From: Parapedobacter indicus
GTDB lineage: Bacteria > Bacteroidota > Bacteroidia > Sphingobacteriales > Sphingobacteriaceae
NCBI RefSeq assembly: GCF_900113765.1
Contig: NZ_FOQO01000011.1
Coordinates: 1 to 64,000 of the forward strand
Length of the DNA: 64,000 bases
Reading direction: 5' to 3'
A program made the translations under genes and the position numbers. This document shows positions 36,070-48,491 of the stretch, one piece after another. The notes under the pieces are model-generated. The model did not search any database and was not told the origin of the DNA. It worked only from the letters and a program-made list of their open reading frames with translations. How positions within the stretch are numbered: position 1 is the first letter of the stretch; every line of letters begins with the position of its first letter.

Positions 36070-39000
36070 CTTGCTCGTCACGCCAAGCGATGACATCATT
36101 ATTGTGTGATCGGGTATCCGTTGATCGGTTATTTTTCTGATTTTCCCGCTCATGACGGCGCCGCTCCATCCGCTCTCTGAACTCGGGATCATGCTTTTGC
36201 AGGCTATCAAGGATTACCTTTCGTACGCTATCTCGATATACAGAATCCGTCTCGATGCGTTCGGCATCCCACCGCCTTCTGAACCGACGTGAGTCTGTGT
36301 TAAATTCTTGTGCTTGGCGGTTGCGACGGTTGAATATTTCCCTGAATTCATCGTAATCCATGTTCATGATAAAGCCGAGGCCCGTTTCTACGAATTGCCC
36401 TTGCAGCGTTACTTGATATTGGTTTTTACGGTAAGCACGGACGAGGTAGCGCCCATCTTCCGTCAATTGATAATCTACAGAGATGTCTCCCGCTATGTTG
36501 GTAGTCTGCTCACCGGGGCGGGCATTTCCTTCCAATTCAAAATTTGATCCTACCGTTACCTTCATGCGGTCATTGAACAACATTTTGGATACGCCGACGT
36601 TCAAATCAGTTCGATTCTGGCCGACCCCGGTAGAATAGTCTTCTTCAGATTGCAGGTTGAAATCGAACTCGACACCCTGTATCAAGTTGCCTGCCAAACG
36701 ATTAAGCTGACTGCTTAAAAATGAACTCACGGTACTACGAGCGATGGCTTCGGCACCGCCGCCCCCGGAAAGGCTTTCAAATGGATTGGACGCCATAAAC
36801 CGGCCTAATACGATCAGCGAGAATACCTGTTTGTTCATTTCGGATTCATTCTCACGTAACTGTGTTAATCCGGTATTTACCCGGCTTACCACGTCTTGGG
36901 AAGCAACCGCGTTGTTTTCATCCAGATCAATGTCAAACTTTAGCTGAGGTTGAAAGAGCTGCTCCGTAATTTGCAGCTTTACGTCAAACGGAATACGCTG
37001 TTTATAGAGGCCGGACTGCTGATTCCCGATTTGCGCTTGGACAAGTTCTAACGTAGGAGCTTTCAGTTTGTAAACAGCGGTGATATCCATACGTGCATCC
37101 ATCGGATCGCCTGACCAGGTGAGCGTACTTCCTTTTTCAAATTCGAAAAGCCGCTTTACGGGTCCGAAGGAGAACGAATAGTTGCCGGATTCAACGGTGT
37201 AAGTGCCTGTGAGCCGAATATCTCCGCTGGGAGTCATTCCCGCGTTCAGCTCGGCCTCGCCTTGAATCTTCAGGGCATCCTGGCTTCCGGGATCGATTAC
37301 CACCGTAAATGCCGCATCTTTGTCGGTTGCGATGTTGACGGAGAGGTTGATACCGCTCAATTCGGTGTGTGTAAGTGAATCTACTCCAGCGAACACGTTT
37401 GTCTGCGTGGTATCACTTCTATCGACAAAACGTACAATGCCCTGCCTATCCACCATCCCTGGGTCGTCATTAGGCAATACGAAGGTCACATCCGTCTTGT
37501 CGTCTACCCGCAATGTGCCGTTTACCGACGGGCTTTCCATGTCGCCTGTTATATTGAGGTTGGTAGATATGAACAGGAGGCCGTAATACATGTCGTTATC
37601 CTGCTGAGTGGAATTCAGTACCTGGAAATCATCCGTTCTTAGTGTCAGTCCGAATGCATAATCCGTATATGTTTTCGTATTAATTGTGCCGTTCAATACG
37701 GCCGTATTGCCTTTACTATCTTTGAGCTGGAACCGGTTAAAACGCAGTCCGTTGTTATTGAAATTAATGCTTTGTCCGTCTACGTTAAAAGTCGCATTCA
37801 GCATGGCTACGTTGAGACTCGCCTTGTCAAAATTGAGCGCACCGTTGATGCGGGGCTGATCCGTTGTGCCCGTGATATCGAGTTTCCCATTAATGGCTCC
37901 GGAAGTATTGCGCAGGTACCCCAAACTGAATGCCTCCAATGTATGCATAGAAAGGGGGTTCACATTCAATACAAAGTCTAGTTGAGCCGTGCCGCCGGGC
38001 GGACTGATGAAATCGCCGGTGAGCCTAACATCATTTCCATTTCCTGTGATACTGATGTCTGCGGCGAATACATTCTCACGCTCGTTGTTTACCTTAAGGT
38101 TAATGTCGCCCACCGTGTCTGCACCGAAGTAAAACTGATCGATCGTGATGTCTGATACAAAAACCGGCGAGGTTTCCAGCCGGGATACGGTGGCGGTCCC
38201 GTTGATGCCGCCGCCCATATCAAGCAGATCACTTTCGAGCATTTTGCTGAAGGTTTCGATCCTGAAATTCTTGAAAACCAGATCAAGTGGAGCGTTCAGT
38301 GTTGAGTCTTTAGATTGCAGCGTCATTTCCTGTCCGCTGTTGCTCAGGATAAACTGGTGCACACGGAGACCATCGTTTCCAAAGGTAATCGCATTTTCAG
38401 GATTTACCTGCCATTGATCGTAGTTAAGCATCAGACCATCTTCCCTCAGATTGAAGAGGAAATTGCCGGCATCTACTTTAAGCCCCATCCCCAAATGGTA
38501 GCGTTCTTTGTCTGCATTGTCTTTGATCCACAGGCCGAAATCCAGCTGGTTGTGCTGCACGCTTCCGCTGAACAATGTATTAATAAGCTCAATGTTTCCA
38601 ACGCCAATCCGGTTGATTAATGTATTATAATACAACGTACTGTCATACGTGTTGATGTCAAATCCGACATGATCGACGGTCGTACCCGCATACACGATAT
38701 GTGGTGCAACAGCTTTAACGAGAAGCAACTTATCCGTACTGTTAAACGACCCATCCAGTGTCACATCATCCATTTCGGTTAGATCAGGAACCAGCCCCCG
38801 TATGAATCGGGAACGGGTAAACTGCGCACTGAAATCAAACCGCTGAGGAGAATATTCGTACACGGGTGCAATGGAATCCGGTTGATAATAAACGGCGATG
38901 ATGTCTTGTATGGAGGTGCTCAGCTCGCTCAATTTATAGTTGCCAACCATATGGGCATTCAAAAATTCGGATTGCAGCTGCAATAGATTTGAGCTATCTT

Positions 39001-41305
39001 GTGAAACGGCTTGCAATCTGACGGTGTCCAACGTATAGCGTTCGTCGTTGTAAGCAATGGAAGAATTGACGACATCTATCGTTCCATTTAGGTAGTCTAT
39101 ATCCGCAGTTTCCAAATCTGCAATCAATCGGCCATGGTAGCGGAATTCGTCGTTCATCAACTTGAGGTTTTTAAGGTTGATGCTGTCTACCATCATGTTC
39201 ACACGCACTTTCGGATATTGGCCGCGCATATCTGCATGTGCATCCAGGTTAAAATCTAGATTCGGATCGTCACTTATCACGGTTGCCGTGATGTCTCCGC
39301 TTTTTGCCGTTGCATTGATACCTACATCCGTGTATTCATATCCCATCGCCTCCAAACTGATCAGTTTTCCCTGAATATCCGCGATGGCCGTAGCCGGATC
39401 CAACCCCGAACCTTTTGCGTGAGCTGCAAATGAGATTTTACCGATTACCGAATCCATTTTCAGCAATTTTCCGATATCAATATCTTGAATACTTATCTGC
39501 GCATTGTAGGTGGTGTCGCCCGTTTGTCCATTAGCCTGATAGTCGGCATCGACGCTGGCGCTGCCCATTGTCGTACGGAGCTCCATATCGGTTTGAAAGC
39601 TATTCAGTCCACCATTAAAGGTTCCGGCAAGCTGAATGTCCTGAGGGAAATTGATGCTGTCCGGTAGCATGCTTTTAGCAATCAAGCGATCCAAATCACT
39701 TTTTCCCGTTGTCAGTTCGCGTAAGTTGAGATCGATGGTAAATTTATCGACATCCGGCAAGCCTTTGATGTGCGCTTCGGCCGCGATGCGTGTGTTGTCG
39801 AGTGCGGTTATTTCCAAATTTGGGATTTGGAGGTCATCCAATCGCCCGCTGATTTCCGTATTGACATGAAAGGTGTGCGCCCAGAGGGGTTTCATCACCT
39901 CCATGGTATCCAGGTCGGGCACGAAATACAGTACATCTTCCATACCCAAATGGCTCTCTCTGATATCGGCGGTCAGTTCGATTTTATCCAGCTGTTCCGT
40001 AATGGTTTCCAGGGAGGGATAACGGACTTTTAGGTAATCACGGATGAGTGTGTGTGGCGTTTCGGCGTAAAGATCGCCCAATTCCACCCCCTGATTTGTA
40101 TAAACGAAATCCGTTTCGAGTTGGTTCAGTACGAATCCGCTGTGATCTTCGGCTTTCAAGCCCGATACCTGCCCCCGGATGGTGTCGGCCGAATAATATA
40201 GATCGGTTAGCTCGCCCTCAAAGCCGGTGATTCCAATGTTGCCGTAGTCGAAGCCTTTGGCTATTCGTGGCTGGTTGGCATCTTCAAAAGCAAAATTCGT
40301 ATTAGCAATCCGGATTGAACGGGCATTTACCCGCCAATTGACGGGTTCACCAGCGGATGAGTCCGTAGATGAAGTAGCAGGAGTGGTTATTTGTCCGAAG
40401 AAAATGCGCGAATCTGACCCATCCAAGTCGATTTCACGAATGTCTACTACTTCTTTATTAAGATCGAGCTTGTTTAGCCGTGCCAATAGTTTGCCTATCT
40501 TGAACCGGGTGTCCATGGCACTGGCTTCGTCCACGTAAGCGAAGTCGATCTCAGCGAGGTTAAATGTTTCAAAGTCCAAATCGGGTAGCAGAGAGGATTC
40601 GGTTGTGTCGGGAATACCAAAATCGCCCGCATCAGGCGCTTCTTCGGAAGCAGCAACCGCCCATTGTCTCACCGAGCCCTGTAGTCCGTTTATGTTAATG
40701 CGGGGTATGCCGAAGTGCATATTTTCTTCCAGGTCAAATGTTTCAATACGTGTATCCAGGTGATTGAGATTGACTTCTGCGGCCATGCCAATCACTTCGT
40801 CGCGGTAAATGAAACGGATGCGGTCGAGGTTTACTTTGTCGATGTTAAATTTCATCGGGGCGGAGCTATCCGGTGATGCGGGTTCATCCTGCTCGCTGAC
40901 AAATGCCCGGATGATGTAATCGAAATTGAATGAACTGTCGGGCAGCGTCCGGTTTATTTTGGCGGTGATACCCTGCAAATCGATTTGACTGATTTCGACC
41001 GTGTTTTTCAGCAGTTTCAGCATGCTGATGTCCACCCTCAATTTTTCACCCGCGAGTAGCGTGTCACGGGATTGATCTTCGAAATACACACCTTCAAGAA
41101 CCAGCATTTTAGGGAGATCGAGGCTTACATGTGCAATCCGGACGGGGGTTTTGATTTTATTTTCAAGGTAGGAAGTAACTTTTTGAACTACATAGTTCTG
41201 TACGGTGGGAATGCGGATGAGTATAAAAACCAGCAATATCAGCCCAATGATGCCCCCGATAATCCAGAGGAGTGTTTTAATTGCTATCCTACCTATCCTG
41301 TTCAA
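36056..41305 (-). CDS. tamB: TamB: translocation/assembly module protein
   Basis: This 1749-residue protein has an N-terminal membrane anchor (about 10-32, IAIKTLLWIIGGIIGLILLV), then a very long repeated beta-structure forming a lipid-conducting groove, and the conserved TamB/DUF490 C-terminal domain (about 1250-1700, including GNYSFSFGPVKRLFEFEKGS and LRENESEMNKQVFSLIVLGR). AsmA-like features fill the N-terminal half. It bridges the inner membrane to TamL in the outer membrane and probably carries phospholipid. The charged tail (about 1690-1749) is rich in Arg and Glu. The last bases overlap the start of tamL. Confidence 0.93.
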   Translation of the reverse strand: MNRIGRIAIKTLLWIIGGIIGLILLVFILIRIPTVQNYVVQKVTSYLENKIKTPVRIAHVSLDLPKMLVLEGVYFEDQSRDTLLAGEKLRVDISMLKLLKNTVEISQIDLQGITAKINRTLPDSSFNFDYIIRAFVSEQDEPASPDSSAPMKFNIDKVNLDRIRFIYRDEVIGMAAEVNLNHLDTRIETFDLEENMHFGIPRININGLQGSVRQWAVAASEEAPDAGDFGIPDTTESSLLPDLDFETFNLAEIDFAYVDEASAMDTRFKIGKLLARLNKLDLNKEVVDIREIDLDGSDSRIFFGQITTPATSSTDSSAGEPVNWRVNARSIRIANTNFAFEDANQPRIAKGFDYGNIGITGFEGELTDLYYSADTIRGQVSGLKAEDHSGFVLNQLETDFVYTNQGVELGDLYAETPHTLIRDYLKVRYPSLETITEQLDKIELTADIRESHLGMEDVLYFVPDLDTMEVMKPLWAHTFHVNTEISGRLDDLQIPNLEITALDNTRIAAEAHIKGLPDVDKFTIDLNLRELTTGKSDLDRLIAKSMLPDSINFPQDIQLAGTFNGGLNSFQTDMELRTTMGSASVDADYQANGQTGDTTYNAQISIQDIDIGKLLKMDSVIGKISFAAHAKGSGLDPATAIADIQGKLISLEAMGYEYTDVGINATAKSGDITATVISDDPNLDFNLDAHADMRGQYPKVRVNMMVDSINLKNLKLMNDEFRYHGRLIADLETADIDYLNGTIDVVNSSIAYNDERYTLDTVRLQAVSQDSSNLLQLQSEFLNAHMVGNYKLSELSTSIQDIIAVYYQPDSIAPVYEYSPQRFDFSAQFTRSRFIRGLVPDLTEMDDVTLDGSFNSTDKLLLVKAVAPHIVYAGTTVDHVGFDINTYDSTLYYNTLINRIGVGNIELINTLFSGSVQHNQLDFGLWIKDNADKERYHLGMGLKVDAGNFLFNLREDGLMLNYDQWQVNPENAITFGNDGLRVHQFILSNSGQEMTLQSKDSTLNAPLDLVFKNFRIETFSKMLESDLLDMGGGINGTATVSRLETSPVFVSDITIDQFYFGADTVGDINLKVNNERENVFAADISITGNGNDVRLTGDFISPPGGTAQLDFVLNVNPLSMHTLEAFSLGYLRNTSGAINGKLDITGTTDQPRINGALNFDKASLNVAMLNATFNVDGQSINFNNNGLRFNRFQLKDSKGNTAVLNGTINTKTYTDYAFGLTLRTDDFQVLNSTQQDNDMYYGLLFISTNLNITGDMESPSVNGTLRVDDKTDVTFVLPNDDPGMVDRQGIVRFVDRSDTTQTNVFAGVDSLTHTELSGINLSVNIATDKDAAFTVVIDPGSQDALKIQGEAELNAGMTPSGDIRLTGTYTVESGNYSFSFGPVKRLFEFEKGSTLTWSGDPMDARMDITAVYKLKAPTLELVQAQIGNQQSGLYKQRIPFDVKLQITEQLFQPQLKFDIDLDENNAVASQDVVSRVNTGLTQLRENESEMNKQVFSLIVLGRFMASNPFESLSGGGGAEAIARSTVSSFLSSQLNRLAGNLIQGVEFDFNLQSEEDYSTGVGQNRTDLNVGVSKMLFNDRMKVTVGSNFELEGNARPGEQTTNIAGDISVDYQLTEDGRYLVRAYRKNQYQVTLQGQFVETGLGFIMNMDYDEFREIFNRRNRQAQEFNTDSRRFRRRWDAERIETDSVYRDSVRKVILDSLQKHDPEFRERMERRRHERENQKNNRSTDTRSHNNDVIAWRDEQDENE

Positions 41306-41440
41306 TGTCTACTAAATAACTTAAGCTTTCCCTTCTACGATAAACATAGTGCTCTTAAAAAGGTTTAGCGAAGATGCCTAAAACTTTCGATTTAGAAAAA
41401 CGCAAAAATTAAACCGAATTTCTTAAATTGGCTTTTTAAA

Positions 41441-43555
41441 ATGAAACAACCGATTCCGCTCCATAAAGGACATGTTCCCTTTGCCCGGTTTTTGATGGCG
41501 CTCGTTGCGGGAATAGCAGTAAGTTACGTGTATGTGCCAAACAGGTCTTTATATCTTATTGTATGCGGCGTGCTGATCAGCTCCGTGATTACTTTTGCTT
41601 CGCTGATTTTACTGACGCGGTTACGGCGACAACGGTATTATGGAGCAATGGGCTTTCTAGTGTTTGCAGCTTTGTTTGCCACGGGTGCTGTATTGACTTG
41701 GCAAACTCATCCGGAAATCGATCAACAGCATTTTAGTCATGGAAGATACCGTGCTTTAATCGGTAGTATTGCGGATGAGCCGGTGGTTCGCAGCGGTTAT
41801 ATCCGGTTTCCACTGGAAATCAGCCAGGCATATGGAGCAGACACCCTTACCGATGTGAGGGGTAAACTGATGCTAACGGTAACCATGCACGACAGTTTGT
41901 CGCAGTCGTTCAATTATGGGGATGAACTCGTGATACCGGCTACGTATGACGATGTGCCTCCTCCGTACAATCCCAGTGAGATGGATTACCAACGTTACCT
42001 GGCGAACAAGAACTGTTGGCATCGGGCTTATCTGTCATCAAATGAAGTGCAGCGGATCGGAACGGGGAAAGGTAGTTGGTTGATGGCGTATGCGCTCATG
42101 TTACGGAGGCAGCTCGTTGGTAAGTTTGAACAATATCTGCTTGATAAAGATGCCCTCTCGGTAGCGTCTACCCTGATTTTGGGATACCGTGCAGATTTGA
42201 GTGACGAATTGCTCCAAGCATTTTCGAATACCGGAACCATTCATGTATTAAGCGTATCGGGAATGCACGTGGTGATTGTATTCTGGATGTTCTCAAGACT
42301 ATTGGGATGGATGAACCACGGCCGAAAACTACGAGTGGGTAAATTTACTATTTTGGTGACTGCTGTGTGGAGTTACGCAGCGCTTACGGGGTTTTCGCCA
42401 TCGGTATTGCGTGCCGCAACTATGATCACCTTTGTGATAGCCGCTTCAACGTTTAGCCAGCAAAACAGAATCTACAACAGTATTTCCGCGTCGGCATTTT
42501 TTCTGTTGTTATACAACCCTAAATTTATCGTGGACATCGGTTTTCAGTTGTCTTATCTCGCTGTATTGGGGATTGTTTTCCTGATGCCTATATGGAAAGC
42601 AGCCTTCCAGACAGACTACCGGTTGATCAAACCTATCAGCGATTACGTAGGGATGTCTGTATCGGCTCAAACGAGTGCAGGACCGTTGGCCGCCTATTAT
42701 TTCCACCAATTTCCGCTGTATTTCTTGCTTGCCAATCTGTTTATCGTATTGCCAGCAAGCGGCATCATGTATATCGGGTTTATTTTGCTGATCCTGCCAT
42801 CAGGTATCGTTGCTTCTGTGGCAGGTGAAATACTTGAAAGGCTGATTTTGATAGTGAAATCCGGATTGCACTATATTGAGCAATTGCCCGGGGCAACTAT
42901 TCGAGGGATTTGTTTGACCGGGTGGGATTGCCTATTGATTTACATGTGCTTATTTGCGGGAGCGATGGCGGCGGTAAATCGTAGTAAGCAGTGGTTTTAC
43001 GCGGCTTTTATGTTTGTATGTATGTTGGTTGTTTTTTCTTTTATAGCAAATTTTCAGAAACTTAACCGTCACGAGGCTATCATTTTCAATGTCCGGCAAA
43101 AGCTATCCATCGGTTTAATGGACGGCGGAGAAGCATGGGTATACAGTGACCTAGGTTCTTTGGATGACCGAACGATGCGCTATGCGGTATTACCGGAATT
43201 GGAGGCTTATACATCGGCAGATAAGATCCACTTCGTGCCGAGCGACAGCAGCTATCGCAGCGATCGTATATATATAAAAGACCAGATACTACAATTCGGT
43301 AATCTGCGACTTATGGTATATGATGGCGAAAAAACTTACGGAGGAAAGTTCGAAACAGATATCTTGCTGATCAGAAACAATCCGTCGATTTCGTTGACTG
43401 AATTGGTTAAGAATATTCGTTGCAAACAATTGGTGGTTGACGGATCCAATTACAGTTCGACCATTAACCGACTATTATCCGAGGCCAAAATAGCGGCTAT
43501 CCCCATCTATGTACTGAAGGATAATTTTGCATATCGTTATCGAATAACAGATTGA
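41441..43555 (+). CDS. comEC: ComEC/Rec2-family DNA uptake channel protein
   Basis: This 704-residue inner-membrane protein moves single-stranded DNA into the cytoplasm during natural transformation. It has two N-terminal helices, an OB-fold/DUF4131-like segment (about 95-190; GSIADEPVVRSGYIRFPLEI), then the competence domain with many helices (LSVSGMHVVIVFWMFSRLLG near 270 and GFSPSVLRAATMITF near 315). The C-terminal 170 residues are soluble and lack the HxHxDH motif of the metallo-beta-lactamase domain found in Bacillus ComEC. The start follows a 135-base gap divergent from tamB. In many Bacteroidota the gene is present without known competence. Confidence 0.9.
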   Translation: MKQPIPLHKGHVPFARFLMALVAGIAVSYVYVPNRSLYLIVCGVLISSVITFASLILLTRLRRQRYYGAMGFLVFAALFATGAVLTWQTHPEIDQQHFSHGRYRALIGSIADEPVVRSGYIRFPLEISQAYGADTLTDVRGKLMLTVTMHDSLSQSFNYGDELVIPATYDDVPPPYNPSEMDYQRYLANKNCWHRAYLSSNEVQRIGTGKGSWLMAYALMLRRQLVGKFEQYLLDKDALSVASTLILGYRADLSDELLQAFSNTGTIHVLSVSGMHVVIVFWMFSRLLGWMNHGRKLRVGKFTILVTAVWSYAALTGFSPSVLRAATMITFVIAASTFSQQNRIYNSISASAFFLLLYNPKFIVDIGFQLSYLAVLGIVFLMPIWKAAFQTDYRLIKPISDYVGMSVSAQTSAGPLAAYYFHQFPLYFLLANLFIVLPASGIMYIGFILLILPSGIVASVAGEILERLILIVKSGLHYIEQLPGATIRGICLTGWDCLLIYMCLFAGAMAAVNRSKQWFYAAFMFVCMLVVFSFIANFQKLNRHEAIIFNVRQKLSIGLMDGGEAWVYSDLGSLDDRTMRYAVLPELEAYTSADKIHFVPSDSSYRSDRIYIKDQILQFGNLRLMVYDGEKTYGGKFETDILLIRNNPSISLTELVKNIRCKQLVVDGSNYSSTINRLLSEAKIAAIPIYVLKDNFAYRYRITD

Positions 43556-43661
43556 TCCAATTGGTGTCTCCGTATTGGTTTTAAGCTGGTTAATGGTGGT
43601 GTCGAAACGGATGGTGTCACCGCCAATGGTTTATAGCTAGGGAATAAAAATGACTAACAGA

Positions 43662-43669
43662 TAATTTTG
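43662..43669 (+). promoter_or_regulatory. Candidate -7 element for recQ
   Basis: TAATTTTG, an exact TANNTTTG match. It puts the transcript start near 43676 and leaves a leader of about 24 bases to the ATG at 43700. No TTG is seen at the usual -33 distance. Confidence 0.5.
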
Positions 43670-43699
43670 TATGTTTGGTCGTTGGAATCCCTTTATGCG

Positions 43700-45586
43700 A
43701 TGAATAGTGTAGATGTACTCCGAAAATACTGGAAACATGAGTCGTTCCGGCCATTGCAGGAAGAAGTCATCCAGTCGGTGCTGACTGGAAGGGACACCCT
43801 CGCGCTGATGCCTACCGGCGGGGGCAAGTCGGTATGCTTCCAGGTGCCTGCATTGATGATGGATGGGATATGTATTGTCGTGACGCCACTCATCGCACTG
43901 ATGAAAGATCAGGTGGAAACTCTTAAATCGAAAGGTATTGAAGCAGTGGCCATTTTTTCGGGTATGAGGAAACGTGAGGTCGATATTGCGCTGGATAATT
44001 GCATCTATGGGCCGGTGAAATTTCTGTATCTCTCGCCGGAGCGACTCAGCAGCGACATTGTTCGCGAACGGATCCGTTACATGAATGTTAACCTCTTTGC
44101 GATAGACGAGGCACACTGTATTTCGCAATGGGGGTACGATTTCAGGCCTTCCTACCTCGATGTGGCGGTATTACGGTCTCTGCATCCCAACATCCCGTTT
44201 TTGGCACTCACAGCTACCGCGACGGCAAAGGTTGTGGATGACATTCAGCAGAAACTTACTTTCCGGGAATACCATGTGCTGAAAAAAAGTTTCTTTCGGG
44301 AAAATTTGGCTTATATGGCGTTTGACGAAGAGCATAAAACACGTCGTATGCTACGTATCATCCGTAAATTGGGCGGAAGTGGCATTATCTATGTCCGTAA
44401 CCGCCGTGAAACGCAGGAAGTGACCCGGATCTTGTTGAACGAAGGAATTTCTGCAGACTTTTACCATGCGGGTTTGGAAACACCAGATCGCGCGCGTAGA
44501 CAAGAAGGATGGAAAAGCAATGACATCCGGGTGATGGTAGCGACCAACGCTTTTGGTATGGGCATCGATAAGCCCGACGTCCGCTTCGTCATACATCTGG
44601 ACTTACCCGAATCACTTGAAGCCTATTACCAGGAAGCAGGCCGGGCTGGCCGCGATGGCAAGAAGGCTTATGCGGTATTACTCCATCATCAGAGCGATCG
44701 CAATGAACTGCTAAAAAAGTACCAATTAAGCTTCCCCTCAATTGACTACATCAGGCAGGTATATCAGCAGTTAGCGAACTATTACCAATTGGCGTACGGC
44801 GCTGGGGAGGGGCTTACGCTTGATTTTGATGTGGCCGACTTTTGTAGTCGGTATAAGCTAGATGCCTTGATAACACTCAGCGCGTTAAAGTTTCTGGAAC
44901 GCGATGGATGGATCAACGTAAGCGAAGCTGTGTATCTACCTTCACGGATCAAATTTGAGATCGATCAACCGGATTTATACAAGTTTCAAGTAGAAAATGC
45001 TACCTACGATGGATTAATCAAAGTTATTCTTCGAAGTCATGGCGGTGCGTTTGACCATTTCGTTCCCATCCGAGAAACGGAGTTGGCAAGGCGGGTAGGT
45101 AAGCCGTTGACGGCGATTGTTGAAATGATTGACTACCTTAAAAAAAGTGAGATACTCAGTTATCTCCCCCAAACAGACAGTCCGCAATTGCAATTTTTAC
45201 GGCCCCGAATGGATAACAAGCGCCTACATATTGACAGTCAATACATTCGTGAACGGAAAGAAGTAAAGCAGCAACAGATGGACGCGGTTTTTCACTATTT
45301 AGATGACCTGAAATGCCGCAGTAAATTTCTGCTGGCTTATTTCGGTGAAAATAAACCTCAACGCTGCGGAATTTGTGATCGTTGCCTGAAAGCCGTGAAG
45401 ACAGAAGGCTTGGAAGATAGATTAATGGGCGAGCTAACCGAAATCTTGGCCGAGGGGCCCGCAACAATCGACAAACTTATCACTCGTATGGTGTCAGGTG
45501 ATGAAGAGGCCCGTTTAGCGTTTACTCGCAAGTGCTTGGAAGAGGGGAAATTGAAAGTAAATGGGGATAAATATTATTTAAGCTGA
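43700..45586 (+). CDS. recQ: ATP-dependent DNA helicase RecQ
   Basis: This 3'-5' DNA helicase of 628 residues is used in recombination and repair. The Walker A motif is PTGGGKS (38-44), the DEAH box is at 136-139 (IDEAHCISQWGYDFRPSYL), ALTATAT marks motif III and QEAGRAGRDG motif VI. The zinc-binding cysteines (KCRSKFLLAYFGE, then CGICDRC) lie near 530-555, followed by a winged-helix remnant. No full HRDC domain is obvious. The start at 43700 is chosen over one 33 bases upstream because that one lies within the candidate -7 element and would precede the conserved N-terminus by 11 odd residues. Confidence 0.95.
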   Translation: MNSVDVLRKYWKHESFRPLQEEVIQSVLTGRDTLALMPTGGGKSVCFQVPALMMDGICIVVTPLIALMKDQVETLKSKGIEAVAIFSGMRKREVDIALDNCIYGPVKFLYLSPERLSSDIVRERIRYMNVNLFAIDEAHCISQWGYDFRPSYLDVAVLRSLHPNIPFLALTATATAKVVDDIQQKLTFREYHVLKKSFFRENLAYMAFDEEHKTRRMLRIIRKLGGSGIIYVRNRRETQEVTRILLNEGISADFYHAGLETPDRARRQEGWKSNDIRVMVATNAFGMGIDKPDVRFVIHLDLPESLEAYYQEAGRAGRDGKKAYAVLLHHQSDRNELLKKYQLSFPSIDYIRQVYQQLANYYQLAYGAGEGLTLDFDVADFCSRYKLDALITLSALKFLERDGWINVSEAVYLPSRIKFEIDQPDLYKFQVENATYDGLIKVILRSHGGAFDHFVPIRETELARRVGKPLTAIVEMIDYLKKSEILSYLPQTDSPQLQFLRPRMDNKRLHIDSQYIRERKEVKQQQMDAVFHYLDDLKCRSKFLLAYFGENKPQRCGICDRCLKAVKTEGLEDRLMGELTEILAEGPATIDKLITRMVSGDEEARLAFTRKCLEEGKLKVNGDKYYLS

Positions 45587-45740
45587 TTTACTAAATAACT
45601 TGTTGGTCGAGGTTAGATTACCTTCTATTTGAGGATAGAATTTTGTTGAATGTGACGTCGTTGTAACGTAAAAAAAACAACTGGAGCCGGAAGTTGGTTT
45701 GTTTTTTAAATCGGAATTCGCGAATGCAAAGCATTTTGCC

Positions 45741-45748
45741 TAAGTTTG
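45741..45748 (+). promoter_or_regulatory. Candidate -7 element for isocitrate dehydrogenase
   Basis: TAAGTTTG, an exact TANNTTTG match, 57 bases before the start codon at 45805. No well-spaced TTG is present. The remainder of the 218-base gap after recQ shows no gene. Confidence 0.5.
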
Positions 45749-45801
45749 TGGCCGCTCAGTGGCCATAGCGCCATCAAACCCTTAACATTGTTATACAGTA
45801 A

Positions 45802-48018
<2,217 letters not shown>

Positions 48019-48021
48019 TTT

Positions 48022-48055
48022 ATGCTTGGGGGGTGAAATACCCCCCAGCATTTTA
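48022..48055. terminator. Hairpin terminator between icd and the DUF1801 gene
   Basis: ATGCT-T-GGGGGGT (48022-48034) pairs with ACCCCCCAGCAT (48040-48051). This gives 12 base pairs with a single bulged T and a five-base loop. A short T run (TTTT) follows on the plus strand. It lies 4 bases after the icd stop and before the convergent gene, so it may act in both directions. Confidence 0.75.
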
Positions 48056-48061
48056 TGGCTT

Positions 48062-48487
48062 TCAATCTGGGTATTTTTTCCGCGTCCAGTTTAGGGAAGC
48101 GCTGATCAGCTTTCTCAGTATGTTTTCGTCAATATCTGCCAGTTTTTTTACATAAATGCAGGCCTTCCCGCTCTTGTGTTTGCCGAACTCACGAAGCATA
48201 TCCTCCCTTCCGTCAAAATCATGTGCTAGGTAAAGCACCAGTTCCTTTTTGCGAGGAGAGAAGCCTATTAAGGGTGCATCTCCCTCTCGTCCACTATCAT
48301 AATGGTAATGGTAACTTCCGAAACCAATGATACTGGCGCCCCACATACGAGGTTCAAAGCCAGTTTCGGTTTGCAGGATTTCCACGAGGCGCAAGCTATC
48401 TTTCCGCTTGGTTTCATCCATGACGGTGTCGATAAATTGGAGTACGCTATCGGTAGTTTCAACCGTTTTGTTTTTCGCTTGGGGCAT
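48062..48487 (-). CDS. DUF1801-family protein
   Basis: This is a small cytoplasmic protein of 141 residues from the ATG at 48487 (MPQAKNK), which lies 4 bases after the upstream stop; an in-frame start at 48517 would overlap that gene. It matches the DUF1801 fold, related to YdhG/iron-chaperone-like proteins, with MWGASIIGFGSYHYHY near 48, LIGFSPRKKELVLYL near 75 and a C-terminal LNWTRKKYP. The function is not known. It is the third of three small minus-strand genes that appear to be an operon. Confidence 0.82.
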   Translation of the reverse strand: MPQAKNKTVETTDSVLQFIDTVMDETKRKDSLRLVEILQTETGFEPRMWGASIIGFGSYHYHYDSGREGDAPLIGFSPRKKELVLYLAHDFDGREDMLREFGKHKSGKACIYVKKLADIDENILRKLISASLNWTRKKYPD

Positions 48488-48491
48488 TTGG

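Noticed and set aside
36070-36210. Longer N-terminus for TamL
   Set aside because: It would overlap tamB by over 150 bases and hide the lipoprotein signal.
43556-43661. Repeated GGTGTC-like words after comEC
   Set aside because: Short, irregular and without dyad symmetry; not a convincing terminator or repeat.
43667-43699. Upstream ATG start for recQ
   Set aside because: It falls inside the candidate -7 promoter element and adds residues not expected before the conserved N-terminus.
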